Below are positions 33,120 to 42,237 of a DNA stretch of 64,000 bases, piece by piece. Origin of the DNA: JAOZMY01 sp964577975 (lineage in GTDB: Bacteria > Desulfobacterota > S145-22); NCBI GenBank assembly GCA_964577975.1, contig CAZOBB010000068.1:1-64000 (forward strand), in the 5' to 3' direction. The notes beneath the pieces are model-generated. The model was given only the letters and a program-made list of their open reading frames with translations, was not told the DNA's origin and did no database searches. The translations under genes were made by a program, and so were the position numbers. Each line of letters starts with the position of its first letter. Position 1 is the first letter of the stretch.

Positions 33120-34197
33120 GGTGTGTGTCTCTCTTTCGGGATTTTGGATAGGTTTGTTGGATCTTTTCAAAGATTTCTTCCGGCGTGGGGAGTGAGCCAG
33201 GAGGTTGACCGTAGAAATCGACGGGTTTTCCCAACGCACAGATCTTTACATCTTCCAGCATCTGGCCCGTATTCAGTTCCACGACGAGAAATGATTTTTT
33301 CTCCGCCATGGCTTTTAGTTGTGGTTCGGGAAAGGGGAAGAGGGTAATGGGGCGGAAAAGACCGACCTTGAGACCGGATTCCCTTGCCATCATGACGGAT
33401 GTGCGGCAGATGCGCGCCGCGCTTCCGTAGGCCACCACCACGAGATCGGCGTCGTCAGTCAAAAGGGCCTCATAGCGGACTTCTTCCCTTTTCATCCTTT
33501 CGTATTTTTCGTGGAGCTTCCAGTTGTGTCGTGTCAACTCTCCGTCTTTCAAATAGAGGGATTTGAGGATTCGTTGGGGGCGTCCCTTCGCCCCCGTAAG
33601 GGCCCATTCTTTGGGTGAGGGCTCCCTCCTTTTTGGGGGAGCCTTTTTCAAGGGTTCTTTCATTTGACCGATCATCGCGTCTCCGAGGATCATCACAGGA
33701 TTTCTATACTTTTCCGCCAAATCGAAGGCAAGGATGGTAAGATCGTACAGTTCCTGTACAGAGTTGGGTGCCAAAACGAGGAGATGATAATCTCCGTGCC
33801 CTCCCCCTTTAACGGCCTGGAAATAGTCACCCTGGGAAGGGGCGATCCCTCCGAGTCCCGGCCCACTCCGCGACATATTGACGATGACGATGGGGATTTC
33901 GCTGCCCGCGATATACGAAAGGCCTTCCTGCATGAGGGAAATACCGGGGCTAGAAGAGGAAGTCATGGCACGGACTCCCGTTGCCGCTGCGCCCATCAGC
34001 ATGTTGATGGCGGCCACCTCGCTTTCCGCTTGGACGAATTCACCACCAATCCTTGGTAAGTGATAGGAAAGGTATTCCGGGATGTCGCTTTGAGGGGTGA
34101 TGGGATATCCAAAATAGTAGAGACATCCCGCGTCAATCGCTCCCATGGCGACGGCTTCATTTCCCTTGACAAAAAGGCGTTCTTCGCTCATTTCCAC
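33112..34197 (-). CDS. korA: 2-oxoacid:ferredoxin oxidoreductase, alpha subunit (KorA/VorB-type)
   Basis: A 361-residue alpha subunit. The pyrimidine-binding domain has GCLYYFGYPITPQSDIPEYL, ESEVAAINMLMGAAATGVRA and TSSSSPGISLMQEGLSY. A C-terminal domain (about 250-345) has VVAYGSAARI and LFRPITLFPFP. The length and sequence fit the VorB/KorA group. It overlaps the ferredoxin gene by 10 bases, so delta, alpha, beta and gamma form one operon. Confidence 0.93.
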   Translation of the reverse strand: MEMSEERLFVKGNEAVAMGAIDAGCLYYFGYPITPQSDIPEYLSYHLPRIGGEFVQAESEVAAINMLMGAAATGVRAMTSSSSPGISLMQEGLSYIAGSEIPIVIVNMSRSGPGLGGIAPSQGDYFQAVKGGGHGDYHLLVLAPNSVQELYDLTILAFDLAEKYRNPVMILGDAMIGQMKEPLKKAPPKRREPSPKEWALTGAKGRPQRILKSLYLKDGELTRHNWKLHEKYERMKREEVRYEALLTDDADLVVVAYGSAARICRTSVMMARESGLKVGLFRPITLFPFPEPQLKAMAEKKSFLVVELNTGQMLEDVKICALGKPVDFYGQPPGSLPTPEEIFEKIQQTYPKSRKRDTHHE

Positions 34198-34391
34198 ACC
34201 TCAATGGCCACCTCGGGGCATATTTTAGCGCAGAGGGCACATCCTTTACATGATCCGTTGTCTTCAAAGACGGCGTAAAAATATCCTGTTTCGTTGATCT
34301 TGTCGCCGATCTTGATCAGCTTTTCCGGACACAGGATGGTGCAGAGGGCACATCCTTTACACAAATTTTCGTCGATTTTTATCCTGGCCAA
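34188..34391 (-). CDS. korD: 2-oxoacid:ferredoxin oxidoreductase, delta subunit (2[4Fe-4S])
   Basis: A 67-residue ferredoxin-like subunit. It has two Cys-x2-Cys-x2-Cys-x3-Cys-Pro sets (CKGCALCTILCPEK and CKGCALCAKICPEV), so it should carry two [4Fe-4S] clusters. It relays electrons from the catalytic subunits to free ferredoxin. It is the first gene of the operon; a GAAGGAGCAAAAAAC site precedes its start. Confidence 0.95.
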   Translation of the reverse strand: MARIKIDENLCKGCALCTILCPEKLIKIGDKINETGYFYAVFEDNGSCKGCALCAKICPEVAIEVWK

Positions 34392-34420
34392 TGTTTTTTG
34401 CTCCTTCAGATGGTCTAAAC

Positions 34421-34449
34421 TTTCTACGTAAATTCCGTGCGATTGTCAA
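34421..34449 (-). promoter_or_regulatory. Promoter of the korDABC operon
   Basis: On the minus strand, TTGACA (34444-34449) and TAGAAA (34421-34426) are 17 bases apart. The expected start is near 34414, leaving a leader of about 22 bases with a good ribosome-binding site. The gap from here to the kinase start at 34657 is AT-rich (34451-34570) and shows no clear promoter or hairpin for the kinase. Confidence 0.65.
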
Positions 34450-34656
34450 GAAGGCATTATTATTTGGATTTTTTGGATGTGATGGTTTGCCTTGCTAAAA
34501 TCATAAAAATTGAGTAACTTAATTATCACTATAAAAGTAACGCTTGTTTTTTGGTTATATTATATTCTGTAGTATATGGTATGTCTTAATTGTTTTCAGG
34601 TGTTTGGAATCCTAGCATCCGAAAGAGGGCGCAAAAGTCGAGTAAAAGGGGGTGGC

Positions 34657-37600
34657 ATGGGAGAGTATCAGGATTTGAAAAAAGAAATTCGCCGTCTTAA
34701 GAGAAAACTTGTCAGTTGTGAGAAAAGGTTGGAAAAAGTGAGACGTGAGGGGAAGGCCCTGCAATCGCTGATACGTAATTCGGCGCTTGGGATCGTGGTG
34801 ATTGATAAGGATCATATAGTCCAATCGTGCAATCGTGTCTTTGAGAAGCTTTTTCAGTACAGGAAATCGGAGATTGTGGGGAAAAATTTGGATGAGGTTG
34901 TTGCAAAAGGAGAGGCGATTGCGGAGGCGAGAGGTTATACGGATAGGACATTGAAGGGGAAATCGGTACGTGGATTGGGGATGCGCTTTCGAAAAGATGG
35001 AACATCCATGTTCGTGGAATTTTTCGCAGTTCCGGCGATTGTGGATGGTGAAGTTGTGGGGGCCTACGGCATCTACCAGGATGTTTCGGAAAGAGAGGAA
35101 CTGGCATTGGCTTTAAAAGAGAGTGAAGAGCGATATCGAAAACTGGTGGATTTATCTCCCTTGGCGATCGGGGTTTTCGATCTGGAGGGAAGAATTTTGT
35201 TTGGGAATGATGCGGCGGCAAAAGTGTTTGGGATTGAAGACGTACGGGCATTTTTAGGAAAGAAAATTTTTGATTTATTGGATCCCACTATTTTCGATTT
35301 GATCCGCCCGAGGTTCAACGGGTTTAGAAAGGGAATCTTGCAGCCCAAGGTTGAGAAGAAGATCAAGAGCATTGACGGGAGGATAAAGCATATCGAAGTT
35401 GTTTCGAGTCTTTTGAGTTATGATGGAAGGCCCGCTATTTTGGCTGTCTTTCAAGACATCACGGAACGGATATACCTCCGACGGGCTCTCCAGGAGAATG
35501 AAATGCGTTTGAAACGGGTGTTGGAGGTGTCTCCGTTGGGAATGGGATTGGTTAAAAATAGGATGATGCAGTGGCATAATCGGGCGATGTCGAGGATGCT
35601 TGGATATGAACCGGGTGAGTTGCGGGGAAAGGAGGCCCGAATTATTTATCCAAACGAGAAAGAATATCGACGTTCGGGAAAGATGATGGCATCGTTGGGA
35701 AAAGACCGAAGAGTTGTAGAGTTTGATTCGACATGGGTTCGGAAAAATGGAGAGGTTTTTGATTGCCATCTTTGGTATTCGTTGCTGGATGAGGATGAAT
35801 CGGGAACAACAGTGCTGGCGATTGCGGAGGATGCCACGAAGCGGAAGGAAATGGAGCGGCGGCTTAGGGAAAGTGAAGAAAGATATCGGCTCTTGGTCAA
35901 TTTTTCTCCTCTCCCGATTTGTGTTTTTGATAGAGAATACCGAATCTTTTTCGGCAACCCGGCGGCTGTTCGATTAATAGAGGCGGAATCGGAAGAGGAC
36001 TATGTGGGGAAGTCCTTGATGGATTTTATGGCTCCGGAATTTCGCCCCATTGCCCAAAAAAGGATTGCCAGCCTACTTCAGGGTGATCGAAATCTACCTC
36101 CCATTATCTTTAAGGCGCTTACCCTGAAAGGGAATGAAAAGTTTGTGGAAGTTTATTCTATTCCCGTCGTTTTTGACGAGAAACGCTCGGTAATGTCGAT
36201 ATTTTTGGATGTAACGGAGAAGATAAAGACGGAAGAGAGATTAAAGAGGGAGGAAGAAAGATACAGAAAACTTTATGGGGAGGCGAAGCGTCAGGAGGGG
36301 TTGTATCGTTCTTTGTTGGACTCATCCGCCGATGCCATTGTAATCTATGATTTGAAAGGCAATGTGGAATTCATAAGCCCTTCTTTTACCAAAATCTTTG
36401 GATGGACGTTTGATGAACTAAAGGGGAATCGGATCCCCTTTGTTCCGGAATCGGAGGTAGTGAGTTCCTTGCAAACCATTCATACCCTTCTTGAAACGGG
36501 TCAGCCTGTTCATGGTTTTGAAACGCGTCGTTTGACAAAGGATGGCAGGATCTTGGATGTGAGTATCAGTGCGTCTTGTTACAACGACCATGAAGGGAAA
36601 AGGCGCGGGATGCTGGTGGTGCTTCGGGATGTGACGGAAAGGAAGCGAGTCGAGATGAGGGTTCGAGAATCTGAAAAAAGATTCCGTGATCTTTATGATT
36701 CTGTTTCTGATCTGATTTACACACAGGATCTTAAGGGCCGTTTTCTCTCAGCCAACCGTGCCCTTGTGGATATCCTTGGAGTGACGCCGGAGGAGTGTAT
36801 CGGAAAACCAACCTCCGATTTTATGAAAGAGGGGATGAAGCCAAGGTTTGAAAAAGAGTATTTGGAAGGAATCAAGAAAGAGGGCCACCATGAGGGGGTT
36901 GGAGTATATTTCTCCAAGGATGGGCGTAAGGTCTATCTCGAGTACCGAAGCACTTTGGTAAAAACCAAGGACGGAGTTCCCTATATCAGTGGGATTGCGC
37001 GAGACGTGACGGATCGGATCCGTGCGGATCGCCGGATCAAAAGGCTGAGGGAAGAGATGTTACAGGCGCAGAAAATGGAGGCCATCGGTACCCTAGCGGG
37101 AGGAATTGCGCATGATTTCAATAACCTTCTCATGGGTATCCAGGGTAATGTGTCCCTTTTGAAGATGCAGGCAGATCCTCAGAGCGAGGAGTATAAGAGG
37201 TTGAAAAGTATTGAGGAGTATATTCGAAGCGGTTCGGATCTGACCATGCAACTGCTCGGTTTCGCACGAGGCGGGAGATACGAGATAAAAGCTACGAACC
37301 TGAATGCCTTGATCGATAAAGAAGTAGAACTTTTTGGACGGACAAAGAAGGAGATCGAGATTCACGTGAAGCTCCAGGAGGATTTGTGGGCGGTGGAGGT
37401 GGATCAAGGTCAAATGGGGCAGGTCTTCTTGAATCTATTCGTGAATGCCTGGCAGGCCATGCCCAAAGGGGGGAGTATATTTGTCCAAACGGAAAATCTG
37501 ATGTTGGAAAAGGGGCTCGAGAGTTATCCTACTCTGAAACCGGGGAGATATGTCAAGATTGTCGTCGCCGATACGGGGGTGGGAATGGACAAGAAGACCT

Positions 37601-38205
37601 TGGAGCGGATTTTCGAGCCTTTTTTTACGACGAAAGAGAAAGGAAGGGGAACGGGATTGGGACTGGCGTCGGTGTATGGGATCATCAAGAATCACGGAGG
37701 AGTTATCGGGGTCGAGAGTGAAATAGGGCAAGGGACAAGTTTTACGATTTATCTTCCCGCGACGGAAAAAGTTATTTTTCAGCGAAAAGAGGAGACGAGA
37801 GACGAGGTGGTTTCGGGGAAGGGGAAAATATTATTGGTCGATGATGAAGAAAGGATTCTCGATGTGGGTAAGCAGTTGCTGGAGACCCTTGGCTATGATG
37901 TTATTGCAACAAAAAGCGGGGAAGAGGCCCTTCGGATCTTTAAGAAAGAGAAGGGAGCATTTGACCTGGTTGTCTTGGATATGATTATGCCGGGAATGGG
38001 AGGGGCGGAAGTTTTTGATGCATTGAGGCGCTTGGATCCCAACATAAAGGTTTTGCTAGCCAGTGGTTATAGCTTGAGTGGTCAAGCCTCGAAGATTATG
38101 GAGAAAGGTTGCAATGGTTTTATTCAGAAGCCTTTTTCAATGGAAAGACTTTCGAAGAAGATTCAAGAAGTGATGAGAGGAAGAAAAGAGGAAAAAACGC
38201 CTTAG
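34657..38205 (+). CDS. Hybrid sensor histidine kinase with six PAS domains
   Basis: A soluble 1182-residue kinase with no transmembrane helix. After a short coiled coil come six PAS-type modules in series, each ending in a PAC-like stretch such as DVSEREEL, DITERIYL, DATKRKEM, DVTEKIKT, DVTERKRV and DVTDRIRA. A HisKA domain (TLAGGIAHDFNNLLMGIQGN) and HATPase (NAWQAMPKGG, GVGMDKKTLERIFEPFFTTK, GTGLGLASV) follow. A receiver domain ends the protein, with its phospho-Asp in LVVLDMIMPGMGG. The ATG at 34657 was chosen for AAGGGGGTGG just upstream; an in-frame ATG lies at 34576. No partner regulator is adjacent. Its stop overlaps the convergent cysteine desulfurase stop. Confidence 0.93.
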   Translation: MGEYQDLKKEIRRLKRKLVSCEKRLEKVRREGKALQSLIRNSALGIVVIDKDHIVQSCNRVFEKLFQYRKSEIVGKNLDEVVAKGEAIAEARGYTDRTLKGKSVRGLGMRFRKDGTSMFVEFFAVPAIVDGEVVGAYGIYQDVSEREELALALKESEERYRKLVDLSPLAIGVFDLEGRILFGNDAAAKVFGIEDVRAFLGKKIFDLLDPTIFDLIRPRFNGFRKGILQPKVEKKIKSIDGRIKHIEVVSSLLSYDGRPAILAVFQDITERIYLRRALQENEMRLKRVLEVSPLGMGLVKNRMMQWHNRAMSRMLGYEPGELRGKEARIIYPNEKEYRRSGKMMASLGKDRRVVEFDSTWVRKNGEVFDCHLWYSLLDEDESGTTVLAIAEDATKRKEMERRLRESEERYRLLVNFSPLPICVFDREYRIFFGNPAAVRLIEAESEEDYVGKSLMDFMAPEFRPIAQKRIASLLQGDRNLPPIIFKALTLKGNEKFVEVYSIPVVFDEKRSVMSIFLDVTEKIKTEERLKREEERYRKLYGEAKRQEGLYRSLLDSSADAIVIYDLKGNVEFISPSFTKIFGWTFDELKGNRIPFVPESEVVSSLQTIHTLLETGQPVHGFETRRLTKDGRILDVSISASCYNDHEGKRRGMLVVLRDVTERKRVEMRVRESEKRFRDLYDSVSDLIYTQDLKGRFLSANRALVDILGVTPEECIGKPTSDFMKEGMKPRFEKEYLEGIKKEGHHEGVGVYFSKDGRKVYLEYRSTLVKTKDGVPYISGIARDVTDRIRADRRIKRLREEMLQAQKMEAIGTLAGGIAHDFNNLLMGIQGNVSLLKMQADPQSEEYKRLKSIEEYIRSGSDLTMQLLGFARGGRYEIKATNLNALIDKEVELFGRTKKEIEIHVKLQEDLWAVEVDQGQMGQVFLNLFVNAWQAMPKGGSIFVQTENLMLEKGLESYPTLKPGRYVKIVVADTGVGMDKKTLERIFEPFFTTKEKGRGTGLGLASVYGIIKNHGGVIGVESEIGQGTSFTIYLPATEKVIFQRKEETRDEVVSGKGKILLVDDEERILDVGKQLLETLGYDVIATKSGEEALRIFKKEKGAFDLVVLDMIMPGMGGAEVFDALRRLDPNIKVLLASGYSLSGQASKIMEKGCNGFIQKPFSMERLSKKIQEVMRGRKEEKTP

Positions 38206-39428
38206 GGGATAGCTCGCCGCGCAAGATTTTCCACAGCTTTCATCACTGTTTTGATGTCCTCTTCCGTGTTGAAATAGCCTATGCTTATACGAATGGTTCC
38301 CTCAGGAAACGTGCCCAATGCTTTATGGGCGAGGGGGGCGCAGTGAAGGCCTGTTCTAACAAGAATATCGTACTTTGTGTTAAGCAAGGCTCCGGCTTCT
38401 GAAGGGAGGGGGCCGTCTTCCGTCCAGGCGAGATTGATGGCGCCGCATCCCCCCAGGGTTTGCTCTTCCCCCCCCGGAAGGAGGCTGTCGAAGGTGAGGG
38501 ATACCGTCGCGGTTTGTTTGGCCGGGTCCAAGGGACCATAAAGGGTGACTCCCGAAAGGTCTCGGAGTCCTTTAAGAAGTAGGGTCAAAAGCTTTTGTTC
38601 ATGGATGAGGATGGAGTCTATTCCAGTCTTGAGAATAAAATCGACTCCCGCCCCAAGCCCCGCGATGCCTACGTTGTTCTGGGTTCCGCTTTCAAAAGCA
38701 TCGGGGAGGAATTCGGGTTGCTCCAGGCTTTCGGAGAGGCTTCCCGTTCCTCCTCGTTTCAAGGGGCGTAGGGAGAGACCCTCTCGGAAGTAAAAACCAC
38801 CCGTTCCTTGAGGTCCCATGAGTCCTTTGTGTCCCGTGAATGTCAAGAAATCTATGCCGTCCTTCACCACGTCTATGGGAAAGTGCCCTGCTGTTTGGGC
38901 CGTATCGACGAGAAGGGGGATGTCTCCGGCGATATTCCGGATGCTCTTAAGATCCTGGATGGTTCCACATACGTTGGAAGCGTGGTTGACAACGAGAAGC
39001 CGCGTTTTCCTTGTGAGGGCTTTTTTTAGGGCGTCCAGATCAAGGATGCCTTGGGAATCACAGGGGACAATGTCATAAGTTATGATTCCCTTGTTTTTTA
39101 AATAAGTCAGAGGCCGGAGAACGGCATTGTGTTCCATCGCCGTGGCAACAACGTGGTCACCCTCCTCGAGAAAGCCGAGAAGAACGGTGTTGATGGCTTC
39201 CGTGATGTTGAGGGTAAAGACGATGCGCGAGGGATCGGCGATATGGAAGAGTTTTGCCAAGCTTTCACGTGTCGAGCGGACGATTTTCTCGGCTTCCTGA
39301 GCCAGCGCATGTCCGGATCTCCCTGGGTTTGCTCCCACGTTGGTCATGAAATGAATCATGGCTTCAATGACTTCTGGTGGCTTCGGGAATGAGGTGGCGG
39401 CGTTGTCCAAATAGACGAGTTTTTTCAT
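38202..39428 (-). CDS. Cysteine desulfurase-like class V aminotransferase (EF2568 type)
   Basis: A 408-residue PLP enzyme. It opens VYLDNAATSFPKPPEV and has the PLP-lysine segment FTGHKGLMGPQGTGGFYF. It ends with VRTGLHCAPLAHKALGTFPEG and ISIGYFNTEEDI, the hallmark of the EF2568-like subfamily. Family members release sulfur or selenium from cysteine or selenocysteine. That subfamily is known to sit with selD, yqeB and yqeC in selenium-dependent hydroxylase loci, and yqeB/yqeC lie 7 kb away here. AAGGAGCCGCT precedes the ATG. Confidence 0.9.
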   Translation of the reverse strand: MKKLVYLDNAATSFPKPPEVIEAMIHFMTNVGANPGRSGHALAQEAEKIVRSTRESLAKLFHIADPSRIVFTLNITEAINTVLLGFLEEGDHVVATAMEHNAVLRPLTYLKNKGIITYDIVPCDSQGILDLDALKKALTRKTRLLVVNHASNVCGTIQDLKSIRNIAGDIPLLVDTAQTAGHFPIDVVKDGIDFLTFTGHKGLMGPQGTGGFYFREGLSLRPLKRGGTGSLSESLEQPEFLPDAFESGTQNNVGIAGLGAGVDFILKTGIDSILIHEQKLLTLLLKGLRDLSGVTLYGPLDPAKQTATVSLTFDSLLPGGEEQTLGGCGAINLAWTEDGPLPSEAGALLNTKYDILVRTGLHCAPLAHKALGTFPEGTIRISIGYFNTEEDIKTVMKAVENLARRAIP

Positions 39429-39542
39429 AGCGGCTCCTTCTTTTTTGTCACGCCGGAGATGATAAACTTTTATGAAATCCCTTTCCTTTTAACGCATCGT
39501 GGTGGAATTGTGAAGGGTGTATCATGGGGTGTCGATGATTGG

Positions 39543-39571
39543 TTGCTTTGGGAAAGGGACTATACTATGAT
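39543..39571 (+). promoter_or_regulatory. Promoter of lpxK-leuACD
   Basis: TTGCTT (39543-39548) and TATGAT (39566-39571) are 17 bases apart. Six bases after the -10 box comes ATG at 39578, with no ribosome-binding site, so the lpxK transcript would begin at its start codon. Confidence 0.6.
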
Positions 39572-39577
39572 GAACCG

Positions 39578-40678
39578 ATGGTGATCATGGGAACAGCTCG
39601 ATTTGGTTTGATGCCTTGGGAAAAGGGAAGGCTCCTTCCAACTATGTTGGCACCGTTTGGTTGGATGTATGGGTTCGGAATGGAGGTGAGAAACCTTTGC
39701 TATGAGGTAGGGGTATTTAAGACGCATCGGCTTCCTGTCCCCGTCGTATCGGTTGGAAACCTAACAGTGGGAGGAACGGGAAAGACCCCGCTGATCGTGG
39801 AAATTGCGGAAGAATTACGGCGAAGGCGTAGCTCTGTTCGGATTGGGATTCTTTCAAGGGGATACAAGGGGCGTCCCGGTTCCAAATGGGTAGTATCGGA
39901 TGGGTTGAGAATTGAGATGTCGGTGGAAGAGGCGGGAGATGAACCGGTGGTGTTGGCGAAACGTTTGCCCGGCGTCAAGGTCTTTGTGGGAAAAGATCGA
40001 GTCGCTGTGGCGAGAAAGGCCCTCACACGGTTCGATTTGGACCTTTTAATCCTAGATGACGCCTTTCAACATAGGAGAATCCATCGGGACATGGATCTCC
40101 TTTTGATAGATGGGCAAAGGGGATTTGGAAACGGGCGTGTCCTGCCCGCCGGGCCCCTGAGGGAGTTTCCATGGAACCTGTCCCGGGCGAGCTGTGTGGT
40201 TGTCACGCATCGAAAGGAAGGGATTCCGACGAATCTGCGGTCCTGGGTTCCCGAAAAAACACCTATCTACCATGCCACGTTTGAGGTTACCAGGATTTTC
40301 GAGGGAGTTTCTGGGGGAGAGGTGCCGCTGGATGCTTTGCGCGGCAAGCGGTTGTTGGGGGTTTGTGGTATTGCTAACCCAGATTCTTTCAAGGAGACGT
40401 TGGAGGGATTGGGAGCGAAGATTCAAGATCTCGTGGTATTCCCTGATCATCATGCCTATGTCCCGCCGGATTTCTCGCCCATCCTCGAACGTTTGAAGGG
40501 GAAAGATGAGATTGTGACAACTGAAAAAGATTGGGTAAAATGGCACATGAAACATCCGTTTAGGCGTGTTTTTGTTGTCGCCGGGGTGATGAGGATACAT
40601 CGAGCGCATGAACTGTATGATTTTATGGAAAAGATCGTGTATAATGCAAAGAAATGCTTGAAGGAGGATAAGGGCTAA
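39578..40678 (+). CDS. lpxK: Tetraacyldisaccharide 4'-kinase LpxK
   Basis: A 366-residue inner-membrane-associated kinase that phosphorylates the lipid A disaccharide. It has LLPTMLAPFGWMYGFGMEVR at the N terminus and the P-loop SVGNLTVGGTGKTPLI. LILDDAFQHRRIHRDMDLLL, the FVGKDRVAVARKAL segment and VTTEKDWVKW follow. The start at 39578 was chosen from the promoter geometry; the frame is open to 39539. Its stop shares one base with the leuA ATG (TAATG). It shows that the cell makes lipid A, although the rest of that pathway is elsewhere. Confidence 0.92.
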   Translation: MVIMGTARFGLMPWEKGRLLPTMLAPFGWMYGFGMEVRNLCYEVGVFKTHRLPVPVVSVGNLTVGGTGKTPLIVEIAEELRRRRSSVRIGILSRGYKGRPGSKWVVSDGLRIEMSVEEAGDEPVVLAKRLPGVKVFVGKDRVAVARKALTRFDLDLLILDDAFQHRRIHRDMDLLLIDGQRGFGNGRVLPAGPLREFPWNLSRASCVVVTHRKEGIPTNLRSWVPEKTPIYHATFEVTRIFEGVSGGEVPLDALRGKRLLGVCGIANPDSFKETLEGLGAKIQDLVVFPDHHAYVPPDFSPILERLKGKDEIVTTEKDWVKWHMKHPFRRVFVVAGVMRIHRAHELYDFMEKIVYNAKKCLKEDKG

Positions 40679-42237
40679 TGAGGGAGCGCGTGTACATTTT
40701 CGATACGACCCTTCGCGATGGAGAACAATCGCCTGGGGCAACCATGAATATACAGGAGAAGCTCAGGGTTGCCAAGCAGTTGGAGCGAATGGGAGTAGAC
40801 GTCATCGAGGCGGGATTCCCCATTTCCTCGGAGGGAGACTTTGAATCGGTTCGAGCGATTGCGAAAGCCCTCGAGAAGAGCATCGTGGCGGGTCTGGCGC
40901 GGGCAAACAAGGAGGACATTGATCGGGCGTGGGATGCTGTTCGGGCGGCCAAGTATCCGAGGATCCACACCTTCATCGCAACCTCGGATATTCATTTGAC
41001 GCATAAGCTGAAGATGACACGTGAAGAGGTTCTCCGGGACATAGCGGAAGCTGTCTCTTACGCCAGGAAGATGACGGACGACGTAGAGTTTTCTGCAGAG
41101 GATGCCACGCGTACGGAGCTGGGATTTCTTTGCGAGGTTGTGCGTGTGGCGCTGGAAGCTGGGGCGACGACCATCAACATTCCCGATACCGTTGGCTATA
41201 CCGTTCCTACCGAGTACGCGCACATCTTGGATACGATTCGAAAAGAAGTGAAAGGAATTGAAAAAGCCGTGTTGAGCGTCCATTGTCATAACGACCTTGG
41301 ACTTGCAACGGCAAACTCCGTCATGGCGATTCAGCACGGTGCCCGTCAAGTGGAATGCACCATCAACGGGATCGGAGAGCGTGCGGGAAACACGGCCATG
41401 GAAGAGGTGGTGATGGCCCTGAGAACGAGGGCGGATCTCTTCCCTTATGAGACAGGCATTGACACCAAAATGATCTATCCGACGAGCCGTCTGGTATCGC
41501 AGGTGACGGGGATGAAGGTTCAGCCTAACAAGGCCATTGTGGGAGCCAACGCCTTTGCCCATGAAGCGGGGATCCATCAGGATGGCGTGTTAAAGGAAAG
41601 GCTGACCTATGAGATCATGACGCCGGAATCGGTAGGAATTCCCAAAAGCTCCCTGGTGATGGGGAAACATTCCGGGCGGCATGCCTTTCGGGAGCGTCTG
41701 AAGTCACTGGGATTCGACTTGAATACGGAACAGATTCAAAAGGCCTTTGAGCTGTTTAAGGCCTTGGCGGACAAGAAAAAGGCCGTTTATGACGAAGATA
41801 TTGTAGCCATCGTCATGCATGAGGTGTTACGGATTCCTTATCGGTATCGTCTGAATTATCTTAACATCGTGAGCGGAACCTCCGCGATTCCCACTGCCGT
41901 TGTTACGATGGAAATTGACGGGGAACCGATCCGGGATGTGGATTTTGGGGATGGACCGGTAGATGCGGCCCTGAAGACCATCAAAAAGATGACGAAATCG
42001 AAGAGTAGGCTTTTGAGGTTTGCCGTCAACGCCATTACGGGGGGTACGGATGCCCAGGGAGAGGTAACGGTGCATGTGGAAGAGGAGGGGATCTCTGTCA
42101 TGGGGCAGGGAGCTCACACCGATATCATTGTGGCGAGCGCGAAAGCCTATATCAACGCCTTGAATAAACTCGAATATCAAAAGGCAAAACGAAAAGAAAG
42201 ATCGGGTTACGCAGGCGACGCGGAAAGGAATGTATAG
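40678..42237 (+). CDS. leuA: 2-isopropylmalate synthase
   Basis: A 519-residue LeuA, the first committed step of leucine synthesis (2-oxoisovalerate plus acetyl-CoA). The TIM barrel starts YIFDTTLRDGEQSPGATM, with SVHCHNDLGLATANS for metal binding and NGIGERAGNTAMEEV. The C-terminal regulatory domain (about 390-519) ends near TDIIVASAKAYINALNKL, so leucine feedback is expected. It overlaps lpxK by one base and abuts leuC. Confidence 0.96.
   Translation: MRERVYIFDTTLRDGEQSPGATMNIQEKLRVAKQLERMGVDVIEAGFPISSEGDFESVRAIAKALEKSIVAGLARANKEDIDRAWDAVRAAKYPRIHTFIATSDIHLTHKLKMTREEVLRDIAEAVSYARKMTDDVEFSAEDATRTELGFLCEVVRVALEAGATTINIPDTVGYTVPTEYAHILDTIRKEVKGIEKAVLSVHCHNDLGLATANSVMAIQHGARQVECTINGIGERAGNTAMEEVVMALRTRADLFPYETGIDTKMIYPTSRLVSQVTGMKVQPNKAIVGANAFAHEAGIHQDGVLKERLTYEIMTPESVGIPKSSLVMGKHSGRHAFRERLKSLGFDLNTEQIQKAFELFKALADKKKAVYDEDIVAIVMHEVLRIPYRYRLNYLNIVSGTSAIPTAVVTMEIDGEPIRDVDFGDGPVDAALKTIKKMTKSKSRLLRFAVNAITGGTDAQGEVTVHVEEEGISVMGQGAHTDIIVASAKAYINALNKLEYQKAKRKERSGYAGDAERNV

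Noticed and set aside
34451..34600. AT-rich region before the six-PAS kinase as a promoter or origin
   Set aside because: Box pairs have spacings of 11-14 or 20 bases, and there are no DnaA-box clusters.
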